A stretch of DNA of 64,000 nucleotides. Origin: Tieghemostelium lacteum (lineage: Eukaryota > Evosea > Eumycetozoa > Dictyosteliales > Raperosteliaceae). Below the pieces are notes generated by a model. The model saw only the letters and a program-made list of their open reading frames with translations, searched no databases and had not been told where the DNA came from. The position numbers and the translations under genes are program-made. The DNA lies in contig LODT01000009.1 of NCBI GenBank assembly GCA_001606155.1, forward strand, positions 1 to 64,000, given 5' to 3'. Shown one piece after another: positions 1-9,033 of the stretch (positions are counted from its first letter, which is position 1; each line of letters opens with the position of its first letter).

Positions 1-94
1 ACCCTACCCTACCCTACCCTACCCTACCCTACCCTACCCTACCCTACCCTACCCTACCCTACCCTACCCTACCCTACCCTACCCTACCCTACCC
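1..94. repeat. Telomere repeat array (ACCCT)n
   Basis: Eighteen perfect tandem copies of the 5-base unit ACCCT, followed by ACCC. The G-rich strand therefore reads TAGGG towards the left end, the expected orientation for a chromosome terminus. The next ~40 bases (95-131) hold degenerate copies (acctaaacctatcc, ctaacctaccct). The unit is one base shorter than the common TTAGGG. The array may be longer in the real chromosome, because the window simply starts in it. Confidence 0.95.
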
Positions 95-175
95 ACCTAA
101 ACCTATCCTTCACTAACCTACCCTCTCTACAGCGAAATTAGCTACAATTACAATATATTAATACCATACATAAGC

Positions 176-302
176 TCTATAACTTTCTCTTAGCGATTGA
201 TACCTAATTCATAGACCACCAAATTTTTATACAATTAATCTACAGATAGACATTATCTGTATGAAACTATTATTAAAATTACATTCTTACTAGATTTTAT
301 TT
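176..302. repeat. Subtelomeric direct repeat, copy 1
   Basis: Starts with TCTATAACTTTCTCTTAGC, which recurs 311 bases downstream at 487. Similarity continues through a TACCTAATTC/CACTTAATTC segment and an ATTATCTGTAT segment at about 252. The rest is diverged and gapped, so the right edge is approximate. Confidence 0.6.
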
Positions 303-486
303 TATTGATCACTCTATATTTGCTATTAAAAACACTTTTCTCTTATAATATACTCACTTTACTCAAGAAAATTCAAACAGTTAATCTCTATCTGTACATT
401 ATCTGTATTTTGTAAATCGAAAATATCTCGTACAAATTAAATAGAAAATATACCATTATTTTTATAATATTCATATAATAATGTTA

Positions 487-600
487 TCTATAACTTTCTC
501 TTAGCAATTGGCACTTAATTCCGAGGGAATACAATTTTGAAATGTAGAAAGGATGATTATCTGTATAGAAATATATTTAAAATGAGCTTTTTAAGTAATT
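487..600. repeat. Subtelomeric direct repeat, copy 2
   Basis: Second copy of the unit at 176. The first 19 bases are identical; later parts match with substitutions and small gaps (ATTATCTGTAT at 556 pairs with 252). The pair looks like an old tandem duplication next to the telomere. Confidence 0.6.
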
Positions 601-643
601 ATATTAATTAATACTATAGACATATTGCTCATTGCTTCAAAAA

Positions 644-646
<3 letters not shown>

Positions 647-675
<29 letters not shown>
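647..675. repeat. (TA)n microsatellite
   Basis: An uninterrupted TA dinucleotide run of about 29 bases just beyond the 3' end of the first gene. Confidence 0.9.
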
Positions 676-677
<2 letters not shown>

Positions 678-709
678 GAAAATGTTTACTATCAGTAATA
701 ATATTTATT

Positions 710-2911
710 TTAAAGATTGGGATAAAAACGTGAATTTGTAATAGAAATGGTACCACATGTAAAAAATTTCTTTTTTATATTCACAGATAGGTGCAAGTTT
801 TGTAGAGCTATAGTATTATTACATTTGGTGAGAACATTTAAAAATTGCTTGAATAATTTTCTTTTTTTACTGACAGATGAGGGTTGCCAGAGTATGTTGT
901 TTTCAGAATAATTTAAATCAATTAGGGATTGGTTTTTACTGGTGACAATAGAATTTAGAAAGCTAAAAGATAATTCTTGTTGTAATGGTACTAATGTCAG
1001 ATTCAGAGATCTTATAGTTTGGTTTTGGCAGATTACATTAATGTCAGTGATTGTTGCCACTCTAGCTAATTTCAAAGATAAAATAGTTGGATGGTTACTA
1101 CTAAAAAATTCCATTAGATATTGTGGTGGTATTTTAGTTTTGTCTAACGATAGTTCATGTACAGTTCTGTTCAATTGTATGCTTGTAAAAAGTATATCAA
1201 TATCTTGGTCCATTAGATTACAACCAACCAATTTTAGAGAGTATAAACATGTTGTATCAACCAACAATGATGATAATTGTTGAGATAGTTTGTTGCTAGC
1301 AACACTGTTTAGTTGAACAATTCTTAATGAATTCCTTAGTGAAAATAGTTTAATGTGAATATCACTACTAGCAGTTAATGTTAAATTTTCTAGTTTTGGT
1401 AGATCCCAATTCTCTCTAAATGAATTACCAACTTGATAACTTAGATTTAATGATTTTAAGTTTGAATTGGAAATTGTAAATTGTACTTTATCAATTTTTT
1501 CATCTTTTTCAATATTATTACTATTTTCCTCTAGTTTTATGTGATTATTTACATTCATTGAAGGGGATGTCGAAATTTGAATATTATATAGATCATTATT
1601 ATTACTATTATTAATATTATTATTATTATTATTATTTTGAGATTGTGAAAATTGATTGTGTATATATGGTATATCAAAATTAATTTGAGGTAGTGATTGT
1701 TGTGAAGAGGTAATAGAAATTGGGTGTGGCGATATAGAAGGATTTAATTGAGGAGGTGTATAGAAAATTACAAAGTCTAAATATAAATTTTCTAGTGTTT
1801 GATTATCAAGTAGAAGTTTTTCTAGTATTTTATATTCCATAGTATAATAATAGTGATGTGAAAAATTGATAGATTTTATATTTGGATACTGAAATAAACG
1901 AGTGATAATGGGCAGGAAATTTATATCGGACATTTCCATCTCATCCAAATCAAAATAAAATTCGTCATTATATACCATCAGTGATCTCAAGGTGATTGAG
2001 GTTAGGTTTGGATTTAGACTATTAGATAAAGTCTCCAATTGAGGAAATGTCATTGGTAGAGAATCCAATTCTAAATGAGTTAGAGATGATTTTTTAGTTA
2101 ATGCATCACCAAGTTCATCAGAGTATAAACTGACATTACTAGATTGCAAAGTTAATGATTGTAAATATTTACAAGCATTGATGGTATCCAAAACCAAATA
2201 GGTATAACCAGTTCTATGTGATATAATTAATTCCTTAACATAGTTAAAGTTTTCATTTCCTTCCTCTTGATATCTATACAGGTAGAGGTTTTCAATGATA
2301 GTATCTAGTTGATCCAATTGATTTTGTTTTTCATCACTATCCAAAACTTTTGAATTTGTGATTTTCTTTTTTAGTTGCTGAATTCTTTTTAATACAATTT
2401 TCTCTAGTGATTTACAATGTGATGGTGCTATGTTGTACATTTCCATTTGAATCTTTTCTAGTCTAGGGAATATACTAAGAATATCAATACTCGAAAATGA
2501 AGATAGACAATATCCACGAACTGATGTAACTTTATCTCTAATATCCATTATATGTTTAGAATTTACTTGATTGTGTTGCAATATTAATGGTAAACCATCA
2601 AAGTGATAACCTCTCTTTTGCCAAACCCAAACGCATCTATAGTCGTTAGTTGTTTCTATATTGAATCTAGGTAACTTAATGTGTGTTATAACATATTGGT
2701 TCCATTCTTTTGAAATGGAAGCCATCTGTGATATTAATTTCTTTTGGTAAAAAGTCTTTTCGTTACTTATATTCTCCTCTACATAGTATTGTACAATTTT
2801 TCTAACTATCAAATGTGGTAATTGTTGTTTTACATTATTTTCTTGATTATATATAACATTTTTTTCATTTCCATTTTTTATATTAAATAGTTTTAGTATA
2901 TATCTACTCAT
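710..2911 (-). CDS. F-box/leucine-rich-like protein (dictyostelid family)
   Basis: A 733-residue single-exon protein. The N-terminus has an F-box-like pattern (LPHLIVRKIVQYYVEE near residues 31-46, then ISKEWNQYV near 66-74). The rest carries irregular leucine-rich segments such as LQSLTLQSSNVSL and LKSLNLSYQVGN, interrupted by a poly-Asn stretch near residues 420-440. This layout is typical of a large dictyostelid family; F-box proteins generally recruit substrates to SCF ubiquitin ligases, but no substrate can be inferred. Three similar genes lie in this window, also on the minus strand. The stop codon is only ~600 bases from the telomere array, making this the terminal gene of the chromosome arm. 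The family call is by layout; no single diagnostic motif is perfect. Confidence 0.75.
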   Translation of the reverse strand: MSRYILKLFNIKNGNEKNVIYNQENNVKQQLPHLIVRKIVQYYVEENISNEKTFYQKKLISQMASISKEWNQYVITHIKLPRFNIETTNDYRCVWVWQKRGYHFDGLPLILQHNQVNSKHIMDIRDKVTSVRGYCLSSFSSIDILSIFPRLEKIQMEMYNIAPSHCKSLEKIVLKRIQQLKKKITNSKVLDSDEKQNQLDQLDTIIENLYLYRYQEEGNENFNYVKELIISHRTGYTYLVLDTINACKYLQSLTLQSSNVSLYSDELGDALTKKSSLTHLELDSLPMTFPQLETLSNSLNPNLTSITLRSLMVYNDEFYFDLDEMEMSDINFLPIITRLFQYPNIKSINFSHHYYYTMEYKILEKLLLDNQTLENLYLDFVIFYTPPQLNPSISPHPISITSSQQSLPQINFDIPYIHNQFSQSQNNNNNNNINNSNNNDLYNIQISTSPSMNVNNHIKLEENSNNIEKDEKIDKVQFTISNSNLKSLNLSYQVGNSFRENWDLPKLENLTLTASSDIHIKLFSLRNSLRIVQLNSVASNKLSQQLSSLLVDTTCLYSLKLVGCNLMDQDIDILFTSIQLNRTVHELSLDKTKIPPQYLMEFFSSNHPTILSLKLARVATITDINVICQNQTIRSLNLTLVPLQQELSFSFLNSIVTSKNQSLIDLNYSENNILWQPSSVSKKRKLFKQFLNVLTKCNNTIALQNLHLSVNIKKKFFTCGTISITNSRFYPNL

Positions 2912-3082
2912 CTATTTTAATAATCAGATATAAAATATTGTGATATAATAACAATAAAAATTAATTTAAAATAAAAATATTTTTAAAAAAAAAAGAAATC
3001 AGTGTTCTTTGCACAAATTTATGATTGAATAAAAATTGTGTTTGATATTTGATTTAATATACATATTTCGCTAAATCACTAT

Positions 3083-4165
3083 TTATTCTCTATTCATTTG
3101 TTGTTGTTGTTCAGTCAATCTTATATGTCTTCTTGTTAGGGATTGATTTAATTGTATAGCCTTTTTCATTGTCTGAATTCTTAACTTGTGTGAATCGGGA
3201 TAATGTGGTTTTTTGTAAGATTTTGTTTGTTCTGGGTTTCCAAAACCAGGTATTTTAATGTTCCATGCTCTTTCTAGATGGCATTGTATATCTTTTACCT
3301 CCAAAGTATTACTATTACGATGCTTTGCTAAGGAGCATGCAAATGATGAAACTGTTTCTATAAAATCATCAGCAACAATGCTAAGAATTTCCTCTACTTC
3401 TTCATCCATTTTCTCATTAGGAGATATTTGTGAAAGTAATTCAGATAGTTTTCTTTTTCCTAATAATTCATTACTATCTAAAACTATACGACCAGATTGA
3501 AAATCTCTTTCTCTTTGCTCTCTTTCTAATTGTTCACGCATTGCCTCTCTATCTCTCATTTCTTTTTCTCTTTTTTCTTTTTCTAGTTTTTTATTTTTGG
3601 TTACTATTGAACCACTACTACTATTTGTAGTGGTTGTTGTTGTTGTTGTTGTTGTTGTATTATAAGGTGTAGAATAAGAGCTACCACTAGTTGAAATTGG
3701 TGGTGTAGAAGGATTTCCTAATCCAGGTGAAGATATATTTTGTACAGGTGAAAAATTACTTCCAACTAGATTGTGGTGTTTTTTTAATACAGAATCAATA
3801 TGTGAATCTATACTGCTATTACCTGGGGTAGTTGTTGTTGATGTTGGTGGTGTAGAAGCTATTTGTTGTTGTGTAAGTCCTGGTGATGTTGTATTACTAC
3901 TCTGGTTTACATTTAAAGTTGGAGATGAAGGGTTTCTATTAATATTTGGTGTGTTATAAGTTGTTCCAGTGGGATTTAGTATTGGATTAGCAGAGTTTGT
4001 AGTCATATATGGGTTTGTTATCATTTTTGATGTGACATTGCTTGGTTGATTAGGTATATTTGATTGTTGAACAATTGGTATATTTTTAAAATTTGGTTGT
4101 TGAATTGGTGCATTTATTGGTGAAGTTTTATAAATATTGTTTGTTGGAGGTTGTTGTCCTGACAT
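3083..4165 (-). CDS. taf12: TFIID subunit TAF12
   Basis: A 360-residue protein with a long Ser/Thr/Asn/Pro-rich N-terminal half, a charged stretch (KLEKEKREKEMRDREAMREQ), and a C-terminal histone fold at about residues 228-309. The start of that fold, LLGKRKLSELLSQI, followed by DEEVEEILSIVADDFIE and LEVKDIQCHLERAWNIKIPG, is the TAF12 signature. In other eukaryotes TAF12 pairs with TAF4 in TFIID and with ADA1 in SAGA through this fold. The start codon is 103 bases from the divergent ThrRS start, so the two genes probably share a promoter. The low-complexity N-terminus is usual for dictyostelid nuclear proteins. Confidence 0.93.
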   Translation of the reverse strand: MSGQQPPTNNIYKTSPINAPIQQPNFKNIPIVQQSNIPNQPSNVTSKMITNPYMTTNSANPILNPTGTTYNTPNINRNPSSPTLNVNQSSNTTSPGLTQQQIASTPPTSTTTTPGNSSIDSHIDSVLKKHHNLVGSNFSPVQNISSPGLGNPSTPPISTSGSSYSTPYNTTTTTTTTTTTNSSSGSIVTKNKKLEKEKREKEMRDREAMREQLEREQRERDFQSGRIVLDSNELLGKRKLSELLSQISPNEKMDEEVEEILSIVADDFIETVSSFACSLAKHRNSNTLEVKDIQCHLERAWNIKIPGFGNPEQTKSYKKPHYPDSHKLRIQTMKKAIQLNQSLTRRHIRLTEQQQQMNRE

Positions 4166-4268
4166 GCGTGATGAAATATTGTGAAAAAAAAAATAAAAAA
4201 AAATAATTAGAAAATTGCCTTAGATCAAAAATCAAAATTAATTTTTTAGTGTTTTTTCATATGAAAAA
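4166..4268. promoter_or_regulatory. Shared divergent promoter, taf12 / threonyl-tRNA synthetase
   Basis: Only 103 bases separate the two divergent start codons. The segment is A/T homopolymer-rich with no recognisable TATA element. An ATG at 4261 opens a four-codon upstream frame (ATG AAA AAA TGT TGA) whose stop overlaps the annotated ThrRS ATG at 4269. It could lower initiation there, or be an artefact if the A6 run is miscounted. Confidence 0.5.
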
Positions 4269-6311
4269 ATGTTGAGATATTCATTATCTTCCCTTAATAA
4301 AATTTTAACACCTAAAAATTATAAACTTATAAATAATAATGGTAATATATTATATTACTACAGTAGTAAAGTTACACTATTAGATGGAAGACAAATTGAA
4401 TTTCCAGAATATAAAAACTCAGTTGAGATAATGAATCATCTAAGTAAATCATTAAGTAAAACCTCATTAATCTCTAGAATTAACGGAAAAGAATTAAAAT
4501 CACTACAAGAGGTGATAAAAAAAGAAGAATACAAGATTGAATTTTTAGATTTTGAAGATAGAGATGCTAGATTATCATTTTGGAAAAGCTCATCAAATTT
4601 ATTAGCATTAGCAATAAAGAATCACTATCAGAGCACATCAAAAAATAAATGGACAGAATTGGAAATTGTTCAATTTGGACACATGATTTCAACAGATATT
4701 GGACAACAAGAAAATCTAAACTTGGGCACATTTTTTGTTGATGTTTATTTCCCTGACGGAAATACATTAAAAGAAACTGATATCAAAGAGATTGTAATTG
4801 AAATGGAAACTTTAATTAAACAGAATCAACAAAATAATAATAGTAATAAACTAGTTGAAAGTATAATTAAATTACAAAGTGATATTCCTCTAGTTCAAAC
4901 TAGTTCAATTAAATTCTTTGAAGTGATAAAGAATTCATCAGTTATTGGTATTGGTAGTAGCGATAATTATTCAACTGGATTACAGAGATTAATAGGTATA
5001 TCATTTCCAGATGAAATTAGATATAAAGAATGGAAAGAACAACAAAGATTAGCAGCACTTCGTGATCATAGAAATATTGGACGAGATCAAGAGCTATTCT
5101 TTTTCCACCCCTATTCACCAGGTAGTTCATTCTTTTTACCTCATGGAACCAGAATTTATAATAAGCTTTTAGATTTTCTTAAAGATCAATATAGAAAGAG
5201 AGGTTATCATGAAGTAATGTCACCAAATATCTACAATCAAAAATTATGGGAAACCTCAGGACATTGGCAAAATTATAAAGATAATATGTTTACCTTTAAA
5301 TGTGATCATACTGAATATTCATTGAAACCAATGAATTGTCCAGGACATTGCCTAATGTTTGGACATCGTACAAGATCCTATAAAGAGCTACCATTAAGAT
5401 TAGCTGATTTTGGAGCATTACATCGTAATGAAGCACATGGTGCACTGTCTGGACTCACTAGAGTTAGAAGATTCCAACAAGATGATGCACATATATTCTG
5501 TACACATGAACAAATTCGTTCAGAGATAAAATCATGTTTAGAATTTATGAAATATGTCTATGATATATTTGGTTTTACTTTTAGATTAGAACTTTCAACT
5601 AGACCAGAACCATTTATGGGTGAATTGGAACAATGGGAACAAGCAGAATTATCACTAAAGGAACTACTAAATGAATTTTGTGGTGATAAATGGACATTAA
5701 ATCCTGGTGATGGTGCATTTTATGGCCCAAAAATTGATATACATCTTCAAGATGCAAACGGTAAATCATTCCAATGTGCAACTATTCAACTTGATTTTCA
5801 ATTACCACAAAGATTCCAATTAACCTATCAATCAGCTGAATCAGATAATGTTAATAATAATAGTAATACCACCACCACCACATCACCTGTAGAACTATTA
5901 AAAACACCAGTTATGATACATCGTGCTATATTTGGATCAGTTGAAAGAATGTTAGCTATTCTAATGGAACATACCGGTGGTAAATGGCCATTTTGGTTAT
6001 CACCAAGACAAGCAATGGTAATACCAGTAAATTCAAAATTTAATGACTATGCTCTTGCTGTTCAAAAACAACTACTTACTGATAAACAACAATTTTATGT
6101 TGATGTCGAATTATCTGATCAAAAATCTTTTTCAAAAAAGATTAGAGATGCCACAATACAACATTATAACTATTTAATTATTGTTGGTCAAGATGAACTA
6201 TCCAATCAAACTATCACAGTAAGAAAAAGATCTGATCAAGATAAACAAATTAAATCAACAGTTAATCAATTATTATCAGAATTTAATGATCAAATAAATC
6301 AATTTAAGTAA
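4269..6311 (+). CDS. Threonyl-tRNA synthetase, mitochondrial type, editing residues absent
   Basis: A 680-residue class II synthetase that charges tRNA-Thr. The Ser/Asn/Lys-rich, acid-poor N-terminus (MLRYSLSSLNKILTPKN) looks like a mitochondrial presequence. Then follow a TGS domain (~34-95), an editing-like domain (~100-250), the catalytic core (~270-575) and an anticodon-binding domain (~580-680). The core keeps the expected zinc ligands C357 (KPMNCPGHC), H408 (QQDDAHIF) and H551 (MIHRAIFGSVER), plus motif 2 around FGALHRNEAHG. In the editing domain the usual HxxxH is replaced by K106-SSS-N110, and the CxxxH loop (CRGPH in bacteria) is absent around 205-225. Aminoacylation should be intact; hydrolysis of Ser-tRNA-Thr is probably lost. 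If the A6 run at 4264-4269 is one base short, the true start could be 4261. Confidence 0.93.
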   Translation: MLRYSLSSLNKILTPKNYKLINNNGNILYYYSSKVTLLDGRQIEFPEYKNSVEIMNHLSKSLSKTSLISRINGKELKSLQEVIKKEEYKIEFLDFEDRDARLSFWKSSSNLLALAIKNHYQSTSKNKWTELEIVQFGHMISTDIGQQENLNLGTFFVDVYFPDGNTLKETDIKEIVIEMETLIKQNQQNNNSNKLVESIIKLQSDIPLVQTSSIKFFEVIKNSSVIGIGSSDNYSTGLQRLIGISFPDEIRYKEWKEQQRLAALRDHRNIGRDQELFFFHPYSPGSSFFLPHGTRIYNKLLDFLKDQYRKRGYHEVMSPNIYNQKLWETSGHWQNYKDNMFTFKCDHTEYSLKPMNCPGHCLMFGHRTRSYKELPLRLADFGALHRNEAHGALSGLTRVRRFQQDDAHIFCTHEQIRSEIKSCLEFMKYVYDIFGFTFRLELSTRPEPFMGELEQWEQAELSLKELLNEFCGDKWTLNPGDGAFYGPKIDIHLQDANGKSFQCATIQLDFQLPQRFQLTYQSAESDNVNNNSNTTTTTSPVELLKTPVMIHRAIFGSVERMLAILMEHTGGKWPFWLSPRQAMVIPVNSKFNDYALAVQKQLLTDKQQFYVDVELSDQKSFSKKIRDATIQHYNYLIIVGQDELSNQTITVRKRSDQDKQIKSTVNQLLSEFNDQINQFK

Positions 6312-6390
6312 AACAATGCTAAGGAGTATTAATAATAACATTTATAAATTTATATACAAATATTTACAATTTATTTTATTTACATTATTG

Positions 6391-8778
6391 TTATTCAGAA
6401 GCTGAAGAAGAATTTGTTGGAATATTAACTTGAGTTTGAATAAATTTAGAAATTTTAATAGAAGAACCAGTTGGATAGTATGGATAGATATTTAAATCTT
6501 CATTCCAAGTCTGCTCAAAGAAAGCAACAGTTTCATCAACATAGGTGGCATTGAATGTCATTGAATCTTGAATACATGTAATAGTGTATTTAAAGAATAT
6601 CATCCAACGTGTATAGTAAAAGTCACCAATTAATCCAGACCATAATTTGTAAGCATAGTCATGTAATACTGAATCTTGTGGTCCCCAAAGTGTTAATTGG
6701 TTACGAGCATTAAACTCCAAGTTACTATAGTTACTTGGAGACCATTGTCTGGCATTTAGTGTCCATAGACCAACTAGATTAATTTGTTGGCTTGCAGCAA
6801 TCATCTCCATGTAATCAATGATATTTAACATTCTCTCAGATATTTGTTCAAATTCATTGAGGTTACTTTGGTTAAATGCCACCTGAAGATTCATGTATTC
6901 TGTTAAAAAGTAATTACTCAGTGCCTGTATAGTAATTTCAGTTACATCAAAATTAAAACTGTCAGTCTGCACAATATAACTATCATTAACTAGGAAATAT
7001 TGATACCAAGCATCAACCAATACATCCATAGGATAGAATAGATTATCTCCAAATATCATTTGTGGTCTTTGTGCAACTAAACTAAATGGTGCGCCCATGT
7101 TTCCTTCTGTCTCATTGGCAGAACAATTGAATACGGTGGTAGATAAACTTAACCAAAGATCAACAAGATGTGGTTCTAATTTACCATATCTTCTGTGAGT
7201 ATAATCAACTACCCACTGTGTAAGATTAGGTGGGGTTGATCTCCATGACATTTCAGACATTAAATCATAGACTATTACATTTTGATCAATAGCCTCTGGT
7301 GTTAACCCAGTACCAACCATATTAGAGCACATGGAACGTGCTTCAATTGGTGATGTAGAAATAAATGGTAAACGACCATACATACCAGTACGACCTCCAA
7401 AGTTATGTAACATACACCATACCCAATAGTGACCATAAAAGAAATTGGTAAGATTCCAACCTGGAATTACATCTGCCCACAGATCAAGAACTATTAGATT
7501 ACCCATTGGAATACCAGATAGGAATGCCTCTGTTTGGTTTGGTTGCCAAAATTCCTGATCATTTACCAAGAACCAACCTTGTAGTACCCAAATTGCATCA
7601 GGGTCTGCTTGAATGAGATTATTAAACATGGATACACTAGTATTTCTAAGATAATCCGTTTGATTACTGGGTGGATCAAGTTCATTGAATGGATCAAAGT
7701 TATAGAAATGATCTGTGCCATAGACCTTATTTTGAGTGGAAATGAAAAGATTTGTAATTTTAACATAAAGTGGGTCTGATGATTCCAAAAATGAAGTACC
7801 AGTAAAATTACACCAAGAACCTAGAACGGTAATATTAGCTTGTGGATAGAGAGTAGCTAGTGACTGTGGAACATGTCCAGCAAAACCAGGTAATACAGCT
7901 TGCATACCATAAGATCTCATTCTTTGAAGTATTTGAATTTGTAAATCACGTTGTTGAGCCATCCATTCCATTGTAATTGGACCACCCCAATTATTAATAT
8001 TACCCATCCTATTCCAAGGTAAAAATGCAGGACCACTTAACCAATCAAAAATCTCATCCTGACTAAGACCTAGTTCAGAAAATACCTGATACCAAATGTA
8101 TTCTTGACCATTAAATGCCAATGGAAGATTATAACCATTCAAAGCCATCCAATCAATTTCTCTTTCCCATTGTGTCCAATTCCACCAAACTGTTGTGTAT
8201 CCAAATGTACATACATTCATATAGTATCTATAGAGTGATGGTATCTCTATTTGAACCATTTGTGGTACAGTTGGTAGTGGATTATCACTGGTTGGATGTG
8301 TTTTATGATTGAATTGACATTGATCTCCAGTCCATGTAAAGGAACAAAAACAATAGTATTTCAAATAATAATAGAGACCCTGAGCCATATTTACACCAGA
8401 GTTTGCAGTAATGGATATCTTTCCACTAGTATTATTGCTTTGCAATTGAAAATACTCTTGATGATCAGATTGAATCTGTAAATTGAATTCAAATGATGTC
8501 AGATATTGTTCACCAAGAATTCTTTCAATAAGTGAATAGGCTGTTGTAATCTCAACATCCTGTTGCTCATTATGATCTCTAGATTTTTTAAATATATTAT
8601 TTATAACATTATTCTTTATAGTTGTTGAAGTGCTAGTAGCTAACTCATCTTGTTCTGTAAATTCAACACTGCCACCACTATTGATTTTTATATGTTGTTG
8701 TTGGTGAATACTATTACAATTTATAAAATTACTAATCAATAATAGCAATAATACATAAAATATTAATTGTTTCAACAT
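6391..8778 (-). CDS. naglu: Alpha-N-acetylglucosaminidase (GH89, NAGLU)
   Basis: A 795-residue single-exon protein with a clear signal peptide (hydrophobic LIFYVLLLLLISNFI, residues 5-19). It matches family GH89 along its length: YYMNVCTFGYTTVWWNW, NGYNLPLAFNGQE, LPGFAGHVP and the two catalytic-glutamate segments FDPFNELDPP (E366) and YDLMSEMSWR (E509), corresponding to E316 and E446 of human NAGLU. The enzyme removes terminal alpha-N-acetylglucosamine from heparan sulfate and related glycans in lysosomes. Several N-glycosylation sequons fit a secreted or lysosomal glycoprotein. Length is slightly above the human enzyme because of a ~60-residue poorly conserved insert after the signal peptide. 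Confidence 0.95.
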   Translation of the reverse strand: MLKQLIFYVLLLLLISNFINCNSIHQQQHIKINSGGSVEFTEQDELATSTSTTIKNNVINNIFKKSRDHNEQQDVEITTAYSLIERILGEQYLTSFEFNLQIQSDHQEYFQLQSNNTSGKISITANSGVNMAQGLYYYLKYYCFCSFTWTGDQCQFNHKTHPTSDNPLPTVPQMVQIEIPSLYRYYMNVCTFGYTTVWWNWTQWEREIDWMALNGYNLPLAFNGQEYIWYQVFSELGLSQDEIFDWLSGPAFLPWNRMGNINNWGGPITMEWMAQQRDLQIQILQRMRSYGMQAVLPGFAGHVPQSLATLYPQANITVLGSWCNFTGTSFLESSDPLYVKITNLFISTQNKVYGTDHFYNFDPFNELDPPSNQTDYLRNTSVSMFNNLIQADPDAIWVLQGWFLVNDQEFWQPNQTEAFLSGIPMGNLIVLDLWADVIPGWNLTNFFYGHYWVWCMLHNFGGRTGMYGRLPFISTSPIEARSMCSNMVGTGLTPEAIDQNVIVYDLMSEMSWRSTPPNLTQWVVDYTHRRYGKLEPHLVDLWLSLSTTVFNCSANETEGNMGAPFSLVAQRPQMIFGDNLFYPMDVLVDAWYQYFLVNDSYIVQTDSFNFDVTEITIQALSNYFLTEYMNLQVAFNQSNLNEFEQISERMLNIIDYMEMIAASQQINLVGLWTLNARQWSPSNYSNLEFNARNQLTLWGPQDSVLHDYAYKLWSGLIGDFYYTRWMIFFKYTITCIQDSMTFNATYVDETVAFFEQTWNEDLNIYPYYPTGSSIKISKFIQTQVNIPTNSSSASE

Positions 8779-9033
8779 TATTAATATTATTATTATAAGT
8801 GTTGATTAAAATTTTTTAAAAATAAATTTTTTTAATTTCTAACCCAATTTTAATAAATGTAGTAAACTGACATTAACCAATCGATCTACACACTAAATTT
8901 TTTTTTTATAAAATAGAATCTGGATGGTTGTGGTTAATCACAAACAATTTTCATTGTCAAATACTGTACAATTATATAATGGTTTATTCTTTCAAGATTG
9001 GGTGGATGATTATTATTATTATTATTGGTTAAA

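Larger units (their letters stand above)
95..709. other. Subtelomeric spacer
   Basis: AT-rich sequence between the telomere array and the first gene. It contains degenerate telomere units to about 131, two diverged copies of a ~311-base direct repeat (annotated separately), several copies of TTATCTGTA or TATCTGTA, and a TA dinucleotide run at 647-675. No credible coding sequence, RNA gene or mobile element is visible. Confidence 0.7.

Noticed and set aside
942-1283. Plus-strand 113-codon frame
   Set aside because: Lies entirely inside the minus-strand F-box/LRR-like gene and mirrors its coding; no family match.
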